Assembly: GCA_028753945.1 (NCBI GenBank) | Contig: JAPNXP010000002.1 | Coordinates: 10,850,001 to 10,914,000 of the forward strand | Direction of reading: 5' to 3' | Length of the DNA stretch: 64,000 nucleotides | Origin: Hexactinellida sp. DTS-2022 | Taxonomy: Eukaryota; Porifera; Hexactinellida | The notes under the pieces: model-generated | What the model saw: only the letters and a program-made list of their open reading frames with translations | Told to the model about the DNA's origin: nothing | The model's database searches: none | Shown here: positions 47,499 to 56,535 of the stretch, one piece after another | Numbering within the stretch: the first letter of the stretch is position 1 | How the letters are laid out: the number at the start of each line of letters is the position of its first letter | Made by a program: the position numbers and the translations under genes

Positions 47499-47723
47499 TT
47501 GAAATTAATAATGTTAGAAGCTTTAGCTGGCATAGACATCGTCTCCATTATTGCATCCGATAGTGATTCCAATAACTGGGGATTACACAATGTTTATATC
47601 CATGGTCAACTAATAGTATGTGATCCAATCTACAATGGTCAAAAATTAGGGATAGTGTATCATTGCATAGACCACCATGTAGGCTCTGAACACTTTGATC
47701 CGTTTTACTTAATAACTCAATAA
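47499..47723 (+). CDS. Unrecognised short frame in right arm
   Basis: Identical to the left-arm frame until the arm boundary at 47712, after which it ends in four unrelated residues. No family is recognised. It may be a fragment of a larger protein cut by the duplication boundary. Confidence 0.25.
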   Translation: MKLIMLEALAGIDIVSIIASDSDSNNWGLHNVYIHGQLIVCDPIYNGQKLGIVYHCIDHHVGSEHFDPFYLITQ

Positions 47724-47729
47724 GGTTAT

Positions 47730-47960
47730 ATCAGTATTGAGATCCATCTGACTATTCTATTGTGTTGGGGAGTGATTCAGCTGTATATCATAGCTGTATG
47801 CCCACAGTTGCAGTGTACTATCTACTGTAGTGTGATTCTCCTGATGGATGTGAATGAGATCCCTCTGACCATTCTTTTGTGCTCAATTGAATTGGTTAGG
47901 GAGTGATACAGCTTTGTTTCATGACTGTATGCCACAGTTATAGTTGATGTATTCTGTTGT
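47730..47960. repeat. Diverged tandem duplication, ~115-bp unit
   Basis: Two related units start near 47732 and 47846. Each holds GAGATCC(A/C)TCTGAC, GGGAGTGAT(T/A)CAGCT and CTGTATGCC(C)ACAGTT in order. No gene is seen. Confidence 0.65.
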
Positions 47961-48022
47961 GATCCATTTTGTGATTAAAATTATTCACTCATCCCAATGA
48001 CTCCAATTGAGCTATTAAAAGT

Positions 48023-48052
48023 GCAGAAAACAGTGCTAATACTGTTTTCTGC
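48023..48052. other. Perfect 12-bp hairpin
   Basis: GCAGAAAACAGT and its exact complement are separated by GCTAAT and followed by a C run. It could be an RNA or cruciform hairpin; no role is assigned. Confidence 0.6.
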
Positions 48053-48411
48053 CCCCCGACAAAATGGATCATATTGGCACTAGGCTCGGGGAAAGGTACT
48101 GGACATGTCCCAAGTGTGTCCGTTCTATTATAGAATGACCCTGAGGGACCGATGTTATACATTAATATATTCCCATCATGTAGTTACATTTAGTTAGTAA
48201 CAACCTACTATATTTTAGATAAACAACAAATGTGCAATGCGCTAAGTGGGACCTCGCCCAATTTCGTTTTGGATAAGCGGACCATGCAGGTATAATTAAT
48301 GTGGTACATTAACTCAACCACGCGAATTTAATTACCTTGCAAGATTTTTTATTTATTCTCATAAGTCATAACTACTAATTCTATTACCGCCTACTTTTAT
48401 TTACTAATTAG
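48053..48411. other. Non-coding stretch
   Basis: No gene or recognised repeat is seen between the hairpin and the repeat-bearing frame. Confidence 0.4.
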
Positions 48412-48900
48412 ATGACTTGTGAACTAGACATTAGTCTAGAGGACATATTAGGAGATGATTCTCCTGATGTCACTGCTATTACCCCTGCTGTCAGCCCTGC
48501 TATTACCCTAGATGTCCCTGCTATACCCCTGCTGTCGCTATTACCCCTGCTGTCACTGCTATTACCCCTGCTGTCAATGCTATTAACCCTGCTGTCACTG
48601 ATATTACCCCTGCTGTCACTGCTATTACCCCTGCTGTCACTGCTGTCACTACTGCAACCCGAGCCACTCCTCTTAGGCCATTTGGGCCAAGAGGTAGGAG
48701 AGGTAGGAGAGCGAGAAGGCGACACAACAGGGGAGGTCTATCTATTATCCCGCCCGCTAGATTCCGGAACCCTGGCGTATGGGCCAAACAAGTACGCTTT
48801 TTATGGGTCCTTGAATTAATTATCAGGTTTGTTACTGCAGAAGTTACTAGAACTTCTCTTTGTTTAACGAATCACAACCCAGAATGAATTTAAGCGCGCG
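48412..48900 (+). pseudogene. Repeat-bearing frame with arginine-rich patch, one frameshift
   Basis: An ATG frame opens with an acidic start (MTCELDISLEDILGDDSPD) and runs into seven-residue repeats of the TPAVTAI type, encoded by a 21-bp tandem repeat (about 48465-48650). A one-base loss near 48521 throws the ATG frame into leucine/proline repeats. In the other frame the TPAV repeats continue into RPFGPRGRRGRRARRR and then FRNPGVWAKQVRFLWVLELI before a stop near 48884. The switch point inside the repeat suggests slippage. I do not recognise the family; a nucleic-acid-binding structural or transposon protein is possible. The minus-strand frames here are shadows. Confidence 0.45.
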
Positions 48901-48974
48901 TTAAGTAGTGTGTGTAATATACTAGCCACAGGTTAACTTATTTATTAATATTACTGTGTTTTAGAGGAGGAAAA

Positions 48975-49043
48975 GGCCGCAAAGCGGCCATTAATTGCAT
49001 GGCGTAGTGCCTAACACGAACGAACAAAGGTCGCGAAGCGACC
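48975..49043. other. Pair of GC-rich three-base-loop hairpins
   Basis: GGCCGC-AAA-GCGGCC (48975-48989) and GGTCGC-GAA-GCGACC (49029-49043) are two perfect 6-bp stems with related stem sequence, 39 bp apart in AT-rich DNA. They lie just downstream of the repeat-bearing frame. Transposon-end hairpins or structured RNA are both possible. Confidence 0.65.
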
Positions 49044-49404
49044 GAGATCGAAGGGCTCGTATTAGTATATTCATACTGTAATCCAAATAGTGTACACATA
49101 CTATGCATATAAGAACATTAATCAATACGTCAGCCCATGGCCTACTTAATATACGTACGGCTATATACATTGGCGCCGGAACTCATTTGTATCAGGGTGG
49201 GTATACTTCCCAAATATACATAAAATTAAACATTTTTTCAATAAGACTAATAACGAGAATACACGTTTTTTGATTATAACTATAAGGAATACCTCTATAA
49301 GGAACTTTGAGGCTGAAATTGACAAAATATAAAGGAACTTCAGCCTGAAATTTTAATTAGTGTTCGTTATTAAAAAAACGTGTAACTAAAAGAAATTATA
49401 TACT
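49044..49404. other. Non-coding stretch
   Basis: No gene is seen. A short inverted echo occurs near 49295-49345 (AAGGAACTTTGAGGCTGAAATT and its partial repeat AAGGAACTTCAGCCTGAAATT). Confidence 0.4.
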
Positions 49405-51584
49405 GTCTACTCAGCTTAATTTGTACACATTTGTTACAGGCCTCTTGTCCCAATTAAGCGAAAAACCTTTGTAAAGTAGTGATTTACCTACAAATTTTGG
49501 TTTTAAACCTGTTACAACAATTCCTCCATTGATTATTCTCAAACCCATAGGATGAGCCGCAAAAATCTCTGTACGGTTTGATATTTCCCTGAACCACAAG
49601 GTCATAATCTCTGGTATATTTCGATATTACTGAAATCAAAAAGAAATAGACAATATTGAGATATTTTGTCCTGCCTCACCAGAATATCGACAAAGATTCG
49701 TAGAATTTGTTCTGAATCTCTGATCAATATGAATTTTCTATTGAGCGACACCAATTTTGAACCCAATTTTAGTGTGCTTCTTCTAGTAAAACGTTATAGT
49801 ACGGTCCTACTATAGTTTTATATTATAAGTGCCCACTACTAAATTTATCTCTGTCGGACTTCCGGCCGGCCGTACGCGATGGCCTGACTACACAGTTAGG
49901 GATAGAGATTTCAAATTTCGACAGTAGATATAGAAATTTCTGGAGATGATCACCTCGAAGCCTGATTTCTCAATTTAGCTTTTGTTCGTCAGTTATATCG
50001 AAATTTATATTCTGGGCTAGTGACTCTTTAATTAATAATTCGAATTAGTTATTGAAAATATAGAGGTTGTATTCTCATAAGGATGTTCTTTCTATATATC
50101 AATTAAAATTAATAGGTCGCTAATCAATTCTACGTTTTATTAACGATTATTTACATAAATCAGCCATCTTCTCCATATTGTAATTACTCTATAGCAGGGG
50201 TCGGCAATCCTAGGCACGCGTGCCACTTATGGCACGCGAAGTATTTCTCCACGGCAAGCTAAGTGATTTTACTCAAACTCTTCCTTGTCGACGATTTTCA
50301 GTTTTCTCTGTTTTTTCCAACCTAACACATAAGTTTTAACTCCAATAAAGTGTTATTACTTCATTAAATACATAAGAGATAGAACTGTCATAGAAATTTT
50401 GGTCCACTTGGAAAATTGGTACGGATCGACAAAGATTATCATAGATAAATGGTCACAACCTGAGATTTTTTGTTCCACCATGGGATGGAATTAGTAATAA
50501 GTTGAAAATAAAGTGAAGAACTGTTTTAACGAGATTTAAGCGCGTACGACTGGAAAAGAACTTATTATCCGGGTTGGAGGGTCCGTCATGAGAGGAAGAA
50601 AGTACCAGGACAAATATTCTCTGCAAAACTGGTGCTAGAACCATTTTCCATGGAATATTATTCCTAAGACCATTTCCCATGGAATCTAGGTCTTCGGACC
50701 TATTATTTCTGGGAAATTTGCTCCGAGTGCCCATTATTCCATGGAAAATGATCCTATGACCAAAATTCAATGAAATACTGGTCCCATCGTGGGACGAAAT
50801 ATTTCAGGCCTGGACCATTTTCCATCGAATATTGGCCCACAGAACCAAATTTTACCGGTAAAATTGGTACGGGGACTATTTTGGGGACAAATTTTCCAGT
50901 GACAGAACTATTAGGATTATATTTGGCACGGAAGGTCATAAATATGTTGACATCATAGGTAAACTGGCACACTTCATTCAAAAGGTTGCCGGCCCCTGCT
51001 CTATAGTATACTGAATACAATTGAACATATTACATAAGCCTACTATCTGCTAGATAATGACTGTTATTGATTGGTTTGTATTACTTTGTGTTTGAATATG
51101 TATTTCATGTAAGTGCAATGAAAACACTTGGAAGTTGGATCATTTTACAAGTTGATGATGATGATGTCAATTATATTAATCAAAATAGCAAAGTAAATAC
51201 TACACATGTCCTAATTTCTATTTGTAATAATTTAAATTAATCTTTAATTAATTCAAACTATTTGAAGTCTTCACAATTCAAACAATAATTTAATTATATT
51301 ACACTACGACAATTGTAATTTAAATATTGAAATTCTAGTTAAATTAAAGTGCAATCAGAATGAGTACACTCCCTTAAATAAACATTGGGGAAGTTGAATC
51401 AGAAGGAGACACTCCCATCCCTTCTGTGAGGGGCTTTTGCTAGTTTGTCCCGATTAAGCGGAGTTTGTCCCGATTAACCGAAAGTTTAGTAATAGCTTCT
51501 AATGAAGCATTCTGTTCTTGGGGCGTTGTCCCAATTAGAGGCTGTCCCGATTAACCGGTGTCCCAATTAAGCGGAGTACACTGT
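49405..51584. mobile_element. TA MITE split by a 1.65-kb insertion
   Basis: The left piece, about 49405-49785, starts CTGTCTACTCAGC (a worn family end). The right piece, about 51440-51584, ends in CAGTGTACTCCGCTTAATT read inward, then TA. Together they match 34753-35297. The material between them includes a hAT element (50195-50998) and unassigned AT-rich sequence. The boundaries of the outer insertion could not be placed exactly. Confidence 0.75.
50195..50998. mobile_element. hAT element with perfect 8-bp duplication
   Basis: The ends are CAGGGGTCGGCAATC and, inverted, CAGGGGCCGGCAACC. The duplication ctctatag is perfect (50187-50194, 50999-51006). The interior repeats CCATTTTCCATGGAATATT-like words several times. 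No transposase is present; the frame at 50453-50770 and its neighbours are incidental. This terminus type is common among animal hAT elements. Confidence 0.95.
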
Positions 51585-52181
51585 ATAATCATTAATTAGA
51601 AACCTCCAGAGGGGTTATAGATAACATATACTTGTTATACATTCTAAATGTCTATGAACTTACAAAATTTGGTGACAAATTGTGCCTATTATACTAAATA
51701 GACCTATTATACTAAATAGATATTATTTAGTCTAATATCCTCTTTCGGGTATTTCCCAGTGTGAAATTATTACATCTAGAATTTACAAAAGCAAGTGGCA
51801 GGCAAGTGGAGCTGTTCACTTCAATTCTACGTCATCAATACAATTTCTGAAAATTTTGATTTTTTGATTGAAATCGATAGAGAGTACTAAACCATGTCTG
51901 AAACCGAATTTTCTTGTAATTTGAATTATTTGATCGACCTGTTTTCCTCCTGTTACAACATGTATCAGTTAGGCAGTCTACAGTTAAGATCGCGAAAATT
52001 GGAATCCTTTCCTATACCGTAACATTAATTTGTGATTTAAGCGTATGGAAATTGGATCAGACCAGGAATAGGAGCGTATTTACAAATGGCTGTATTATAA
52101 ACTGTTGCCTATTATAACAGTTGGAAGCTTATGCTTCAAAAACTTTCTATTCCCAATCAGGGTGATACAATCCGGGCCATT
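51585..52181. mobile_element. Family A end piece and flanking non-coding DNA
   Basis: From about 51700 to 51983 the sequence matches the minus-strand interior of 9801-10482 and ends CCTAGGCAGTCT-like, with the family-A terminus CTGTAGACTGCC read inward and TTAA at 51984-51987. No left end was found, so the copy is truncated. The rest shows nothing recognisable. Confidence 0.55.
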
Positions 52182-52208
52182 AGACAGACAGACAGACAGA
52201 CAGACAGG
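52182..52208. repeat. (AGAC)n microsatellite
   Basis: About six perfect AGAC units. The frames translating it (for instance 52157-52462 on the minus strand) are artefacts. Confidence 0.9.
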
Positions 52209-53362
52209 CAAACGGACAAAGATTCGAACAACAATAGAGTTTTATCCACAAATGGCCTCATCTCATGAAAGTCATTGCTTTCGGTTATGAGAACTTCGTG
52301 TGGAGAAGGGGTAACAGGGCCCAATTTACAATTGTGCGCATTGTGTATATCTCCAAACCTGGGATCTATGGAGTCCTTATAAATCCACTGGACCTCAATA
52401 TTTGTATTGCATTCTAGGGCGGGAATACAGAGAATATGTAGGATTTGCTTCTTGGGTTCCACGGGTTAATTAAATAGTTAGGGAAACGCTTAGGTATTGC
52501 GTCTTACATGTACAACTAGAGTATTTAGAGTTGAATTATGTGAATTTTCTTACCCCAAAATTGGGCAATCATGTCATGTCATTTACTCAGAGAGAATATT
52601 TGTATTCTTTCTTCCAAAATTCGTACTTTTTCCAAACGATCCCGGCCCTATAATACCAGCGCACACACAAATTTCTGTTTGGGTGTATGTGTATTTGTAG
52701 TTTCTTCAATCAATTCCATAGATATAGTTTACTTTCCATTTTCCGAACAATCACATAATGAGTACTATACGAGATATCATTTAATTAATTTCTAATACAT
52801 TCGATTCATACAACATCCATTGTATTGCTATGATTTGGTAGATGGTGTGATCGTTTCGTCACTTCCTACATGGGTGGTATTGTGAATAGGTTGACTACAA
52901 CTAACATAAATATTTCCTTGTATTTAATTATGTATTATAGCTTCCTCTCTCTGTTATCTTTTGTGCCTTACATTATTCCTTTCATTTGAATACACTAGTT
53001 TTATATAATATATTATAACCCTTTGGCTTCTAATCTGGTCGGTTAATTAACTCTATCTATTTTTGGCGATTTGTGCGGATACAGTCTGAGCGCTCAAACA
53101 TTTTTCAGTGATCTCTTCTCAAATTAGGTTCAACTAGGAATTTCTATTCTTCTAAGCTAATGGATATTTATTATCATTTACTTTACCCAAGGATTATATA
53201 ATCAGATTTAATTAATTGTGAGTATTTATTTCAGTTATTCATTTCTTTAATTACTTGCTCATACATTTTATATCTCTTTTTCACTTTGTGCTCATTATTA
53301 TTTATTAATTATCAAGAATATTTTAGTCGCAACTTACTAAATATTAATTAATTAATATGGAA
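52209..53362. other. Non-coding stretch
   Basis: AT-rich with many ATTAATTA words. No gene is recognised; the small frames at 52497-52795 have no domain. Confidence 0.45.
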
Positions 53363-53364
53363 TA

Positions 53365-53604
53365 CTGTATTTCCCTGAATAAGCGCCCCGGCGCTTATTG
53401 TTTTCGTGGGCCAAATGATCCTGAAATATTTGTGAAAAATCCAAAATATATTATCTAGGTTTGTTCTAATGATTTCCACCAATAGTATACCTGCCGAAGT
53501 TGCCAAAATCAATGGAATTACATTACAGTGATCAACTAATGTGTTTAAATTTTATCATACCAATGTCAATTTTATTGATCCGGCGCTTATTCGGGAAAAT
53601 ACGG
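53365..53604. mobile_element. 240-bp TA MITE with AATAAGCGCC ends
   Basis: TA flanks lie at 53363-53364 and 53605-53606. The ends are CTGTATTTCCCTGAATAAGC and, inverted, CCGTATTTTCCCGAATAAGC. It is a mariner/pogo-type MITE and non-coding. Confidence 0.88.
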
Positions 53605-53606
53605 TA

Positions 53607-54262
53607 CTCTATACAGCAATTGCATATAGTATCTGTTCCGTAGGTCACAAGTATCTTGATTTAATTAATCATTATTTACTGAATAATCCTTTCGTATACT
53701 TGTGGGGTTCCATTTGTGTGGCCCTATAAATGGATGGAGAGTAGGACTCCTTTGTGCTTTCTTTGTAAATAATGATTCAATGCCACCACCACGGCACCAC
53801 AAACTGGGTGCCAACCCCATTTTTTTTAATTTCCACGGCTAATTTAGAGGAATTCTCCTCCTACTTGAATGTTGTGTTTATTTAATGCCCCTCCTATAAG
53901 CAATATTACAATGTGCTATTTTATTAGTCAAATAATTTCTATAGAGCTCTCTAAATTCACCTCCCCCTATCCTCCTCCAATTCATCTTCCAATCTCATTC
54001 CCCCCCCCTATATGAACACGTTCCGACCACCCACCTTCGATCCCTCCGTCACCACTACGAAATTTCTCAGAGTCATCCCGCCAAACACATTCGAGACCCA
54101 CTTGATTTACCGCCGACTACCTTTGCCCTGGTGTACTATTCGAATAATCTCTCCATTGACATTCCATTGAAACTCCAACGTCCAATGTCATATGGCCTAT
54201 CCATTCAGATCCCTACCTCTCCTAATTCTAACCCTTTTTTGACACCCTTCCCACACCTACTA
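53607..54262. other. C-rich region upstream of Helitron remains
   Basis: The plus strand turns pyrimidine-rich from about 53950. A short frame opens with ATG at 54014 (MNTFRPPTFDPSV) and another runs at 54131-54262, both proline-rich and unrecognised. They could be remains of a Helitron upstream exon. Confidence 0.35.
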
Positions 54263-54484
54263 GACCCCGGAACTAAATATGTAGGAGGATTCTTCACTAT
54301 TCCTAACATGAATACTGAGGAAGTATTCCTTGAAATGTCTCGCCGCTTGAACAAGGTTCAGTGTACTGTATTCCTCCACACTATGCACTGCTTTAAGACT
54401 ATGAAGCAGCTGCCTATGTATCTCTATATAGGAGGCGGTGCTGGTGTTGGTAAGAGTACGGTCTTACGAGTCTTATACGAAGGT
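54263..54484 (+). repeat. Displaced copy of the helicase Walker A segment
   Basis: This 222-bp block is the same as 61240-61461 except for one substitution seen (CAG here, CTG there, near 54359). It encodes the Walker A motif GGGAGVGKST. It sits in front of the DUF6570 region, the wrong place for a helicase motif, and is in the same orientation as its source. Its right edge is the snap-back hairpin at 54462-54499. Confidence 0.93.
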
Positions 54485-54499
54485 ATAAGACTCGTAAGA
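54462..54499. other. 17-bp snap-back inverted repeat at copy junction
   Basis: The last bases of the Walker A copy (TCTTACGAGTCTTATAC) are followed by the loop GAAG and their exact complement. At the source (61440-61480) the complement is absent, so the inverted arm was made at this junction. This is the mark expected of a strand folding back and copying itself. Confidence 0.9.
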
Positions 54500-54502
54500 T
54501 GT

Positions 54503-55318
54503 GTGTAAGAACAGTCTCATTAACATCAAAGATGGCAGAGTCCCTAAGATAGCGTTGTACCGTGGCTTAACTTTTCCCGAGTTCACTCCTGAGCTATCTG
54601 GTCTGACTGTGATTGAACAGAGGCTGGTCTCTCCCAGTCACGAGTTCATGAACATAAGATCTCTGGGCAGGGAGAGACAGCACGGACTGCATGGAATGGT
54701 TGTTAATGTTCCCATAGACGTAGATAAGACTGTTAATCAGTTACATAGGACGTTCTTACAGTCCCAAACCATTCAGTTACAATTGTTTCGTAAGTTATCG
54801 TTCGCGAAACCTTATTTATACGAAACGATCAGACCGAATGTAGTGTTAGAAGCAGCTCTCTATCTCTCTACCACTGAGCTCTTCAAACTAGAGAAGGTAG
54901 AAGTTTCAGAGAATTTGGTTAACTCTATAACACGTACTGGTTCTGGTAATGTTAATTTTATTGTTAACCCGAATGACGAGCCTTCTGATATAGTTGTAGA
55001 TGAAGAACAAGAGGATTCTGAGACTGTTCCTGGTATCGAGGAGCTCTTCGATAAACTTGAGGAGTTGTTGAAGGAGATTGATGATTGGGATGAGTCCAAG
55101 GATGATCTCCCAATTAACCTTGGTTCTCTAGACACACTGTTGCTGTATAATGAGAACCTGCTAATGAAATTGGCTCCTGGAGAAGGGAGGAAGCCTCTGT
55201 ACTTAACCACGGATAAGTATATAGAGGAACTAGCTTACCCTTGTGTGTTTGCTGGTCTCAAGAGAGAGTTACCTGAGGACCTGTCTATCGTCAAGAAATC
55301 AAAGTCTGACATCATGAG
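54503..55318 (+). pseudogene. Helitron protein, DUF6570 region
   Basis: An open frame starts mid-domain with CKNSLINIKDGRVPKIAL and continues through the conserved blocks LYRGLTFPEF, RLVSPSHEFMNIR and GLHGMVVNVPIDVDKTVNQL. This is the DUF6570 domain found N-terminal to the Rep nuclease in many eukaryotic Helitron proteins. A long acidic stretch follows, with the frame closing at 55334. No true start is present: the region begins at the snap-back junction, so upstream coding sequence has been lost. It is the first surviving part of the Helitron that continues to 63837. Confidence 0.88.
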
Positions 55319-55507
55319 GTTAGTTGCTATCTAATAATACTTATAATTTCAATCTCTACTATACATAATTTTGTTACAACCCTGGATATTCTTTAAGTTT
55401 AATAACTATGTTATATCCATGGTCCAATAACATATTTGTTATCTACAATTAATTAAATTTCAATATAATTTTTAAATCTGCTAATGAGACTCTAATATAT
55501 TCCCTAG
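55319..55507 (+). other. Candidate intron in the Helitron gene
   Basis: The coding frame is interrupted by 189 AT-rich bases bounded by GTTAGT and TTCCCTAG. Removing them gives DIMR followed by YDRS, close to the RYDRR block expected at this point in Helitron proteins. The frame then needs one more small indel near 55530. A decayed insertion without clean ends is the alternative. Confidence 0.45.
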
Positions 55508-55821
55508 ATATGATAGGAGTGCAGCACTAACATCCCTCTGCTGCTTCTCAAGTACAAACTGGTGGAGACAGCTAGTCTTAACAATGCTATCAGTATATGT
55601 ATGAGAAAAACTAAGTCTAATGACGGACAGGCTAGAACTGTGGCTGATATTCTCAATGATGACAATCTGGAGAGAATGGTTGAGGACGATGAGGCTTTTA
55701 AGTTCTTGAAGCAAGTCCGGTCTACCCCTGCATTCTGGCAGCAGAAACAGAGAGAACTGAAGTCTATGATAAGACAGCTGGGATGTCCCACGTTCTTTCT
55801 AACTCTGTCTGGTGCTGAGAC
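55508..55821 (+). pseudogene. Helitron protein, helitron-like N domain start
   Basis: The main frame is at 55562-55810, with LVETASLNNAISICMRKTKS and IRQLGCPTFFLTLSGAET. This is the start of the Helitron_like_N region, which precedes the HUH nuclease. It is cut within SGAET by the hAT-type insertion at 55822. The reading resumes at 59511-59519 in frame as KWLELLRILKQ. Confidence 0.88.
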
Positions 55822-55833
55822 CAGGCTTGGGGC

Positions 55834-56297
55834 TGATTACGATTACAATCGTAATCGATTGTAATCGATTACAACTTTTCCTATAATCGTAATCGTAATC
55901 ATAATCAAGCTTTTCTTGAAGGATGTAATCGTAATCGTAATCGTAATCACCCCCTAGTAATCAGCCCCAGATATGGCACCAGGCCCCCCCAAATTTTCCA
56001 CAATAACTTTAAATAAGGATATAGTTTGAGGGTTCGCTGATCTCATTGCACCTCCAAATATATATCCGGCCCCTACAAATAATTCTTGGTGGCTACCCCC
56101 ATGCACACGGGCATTATTTTTCGTGCGCATGAAACTCCGGGGCTTAATCGAAACAATCGTAATTGCATCGTAAAGAAATGAATTGTAATCGATTGTAATC
56201 GATTACAACATTTCCTGTAATCGTAATCGTAATCATAATCAAGCTTTTTCTGAAGGATGTAATCGTAATCGTAATCGTAATGACTCACTAGTAATCA
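55834..56297. repeat. TAATCG hexamer blocks with ATCGAT palindromes
   Basis: Two related blocks (about 55838-55968 and 56155-56302) each hold GATTGTAATCGATTACAA and runs of AATCGTAATCG, followed by GTAATCAGCCCC. Between them lies a 190-bp unrelated segment. The frames at 55834-55864 and 56073-56288 are artefacts of the repeat. Confidence 0.8.
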
Positions 56298-56535
56298 GCC
56301 CCAGGTCAGTGCTCCCTCTAAGCTTTTTCGGCGCTAAATTGCCGAAAAAATGATGGCCCGGAGGTGCCACCGCCGATTTTCAAAAGAAATTCGCCCACCG
56401 CCGGATTTTTAGAGTGCCAAAGAAGTTCAAAACCACAGTACTGAAAATATATATCTAGAATTATTAACCACAGTATCGAAAAAAACAAAGAATATAGTAT
56501 GTAGAGTTAGTGTTTGTATGAGTCTCGTATGTAGA

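Larger units (their letters stand above)
39319..47712 (-). repeat. Right arm of the large inverted duplication
   Basis: This is the reverse complement of 28346-34491. It carries two 1.4-kb TTAA elements (39332-40733 and 45267-46669) that the left arm lacks, and lacks the left arm's 559-bp element. Homology ends at TTAA (47709-47712) on the outer side. Confidence 0.95.

Noticed and set aside
48408-48787. Minus-strand frames rich in SSDSRGN and VTAGVIA repeats
   Set aside because: They are the complement of the 21-bp tandem repeat. The plus strand has an ATG, an acidic start and a continuing arginine-rich frame.
52157-52462. 101-residue frame with a CLSV repeat
   Set aside because: The repeat is the AGAC microsatellite translated on the minus strand.
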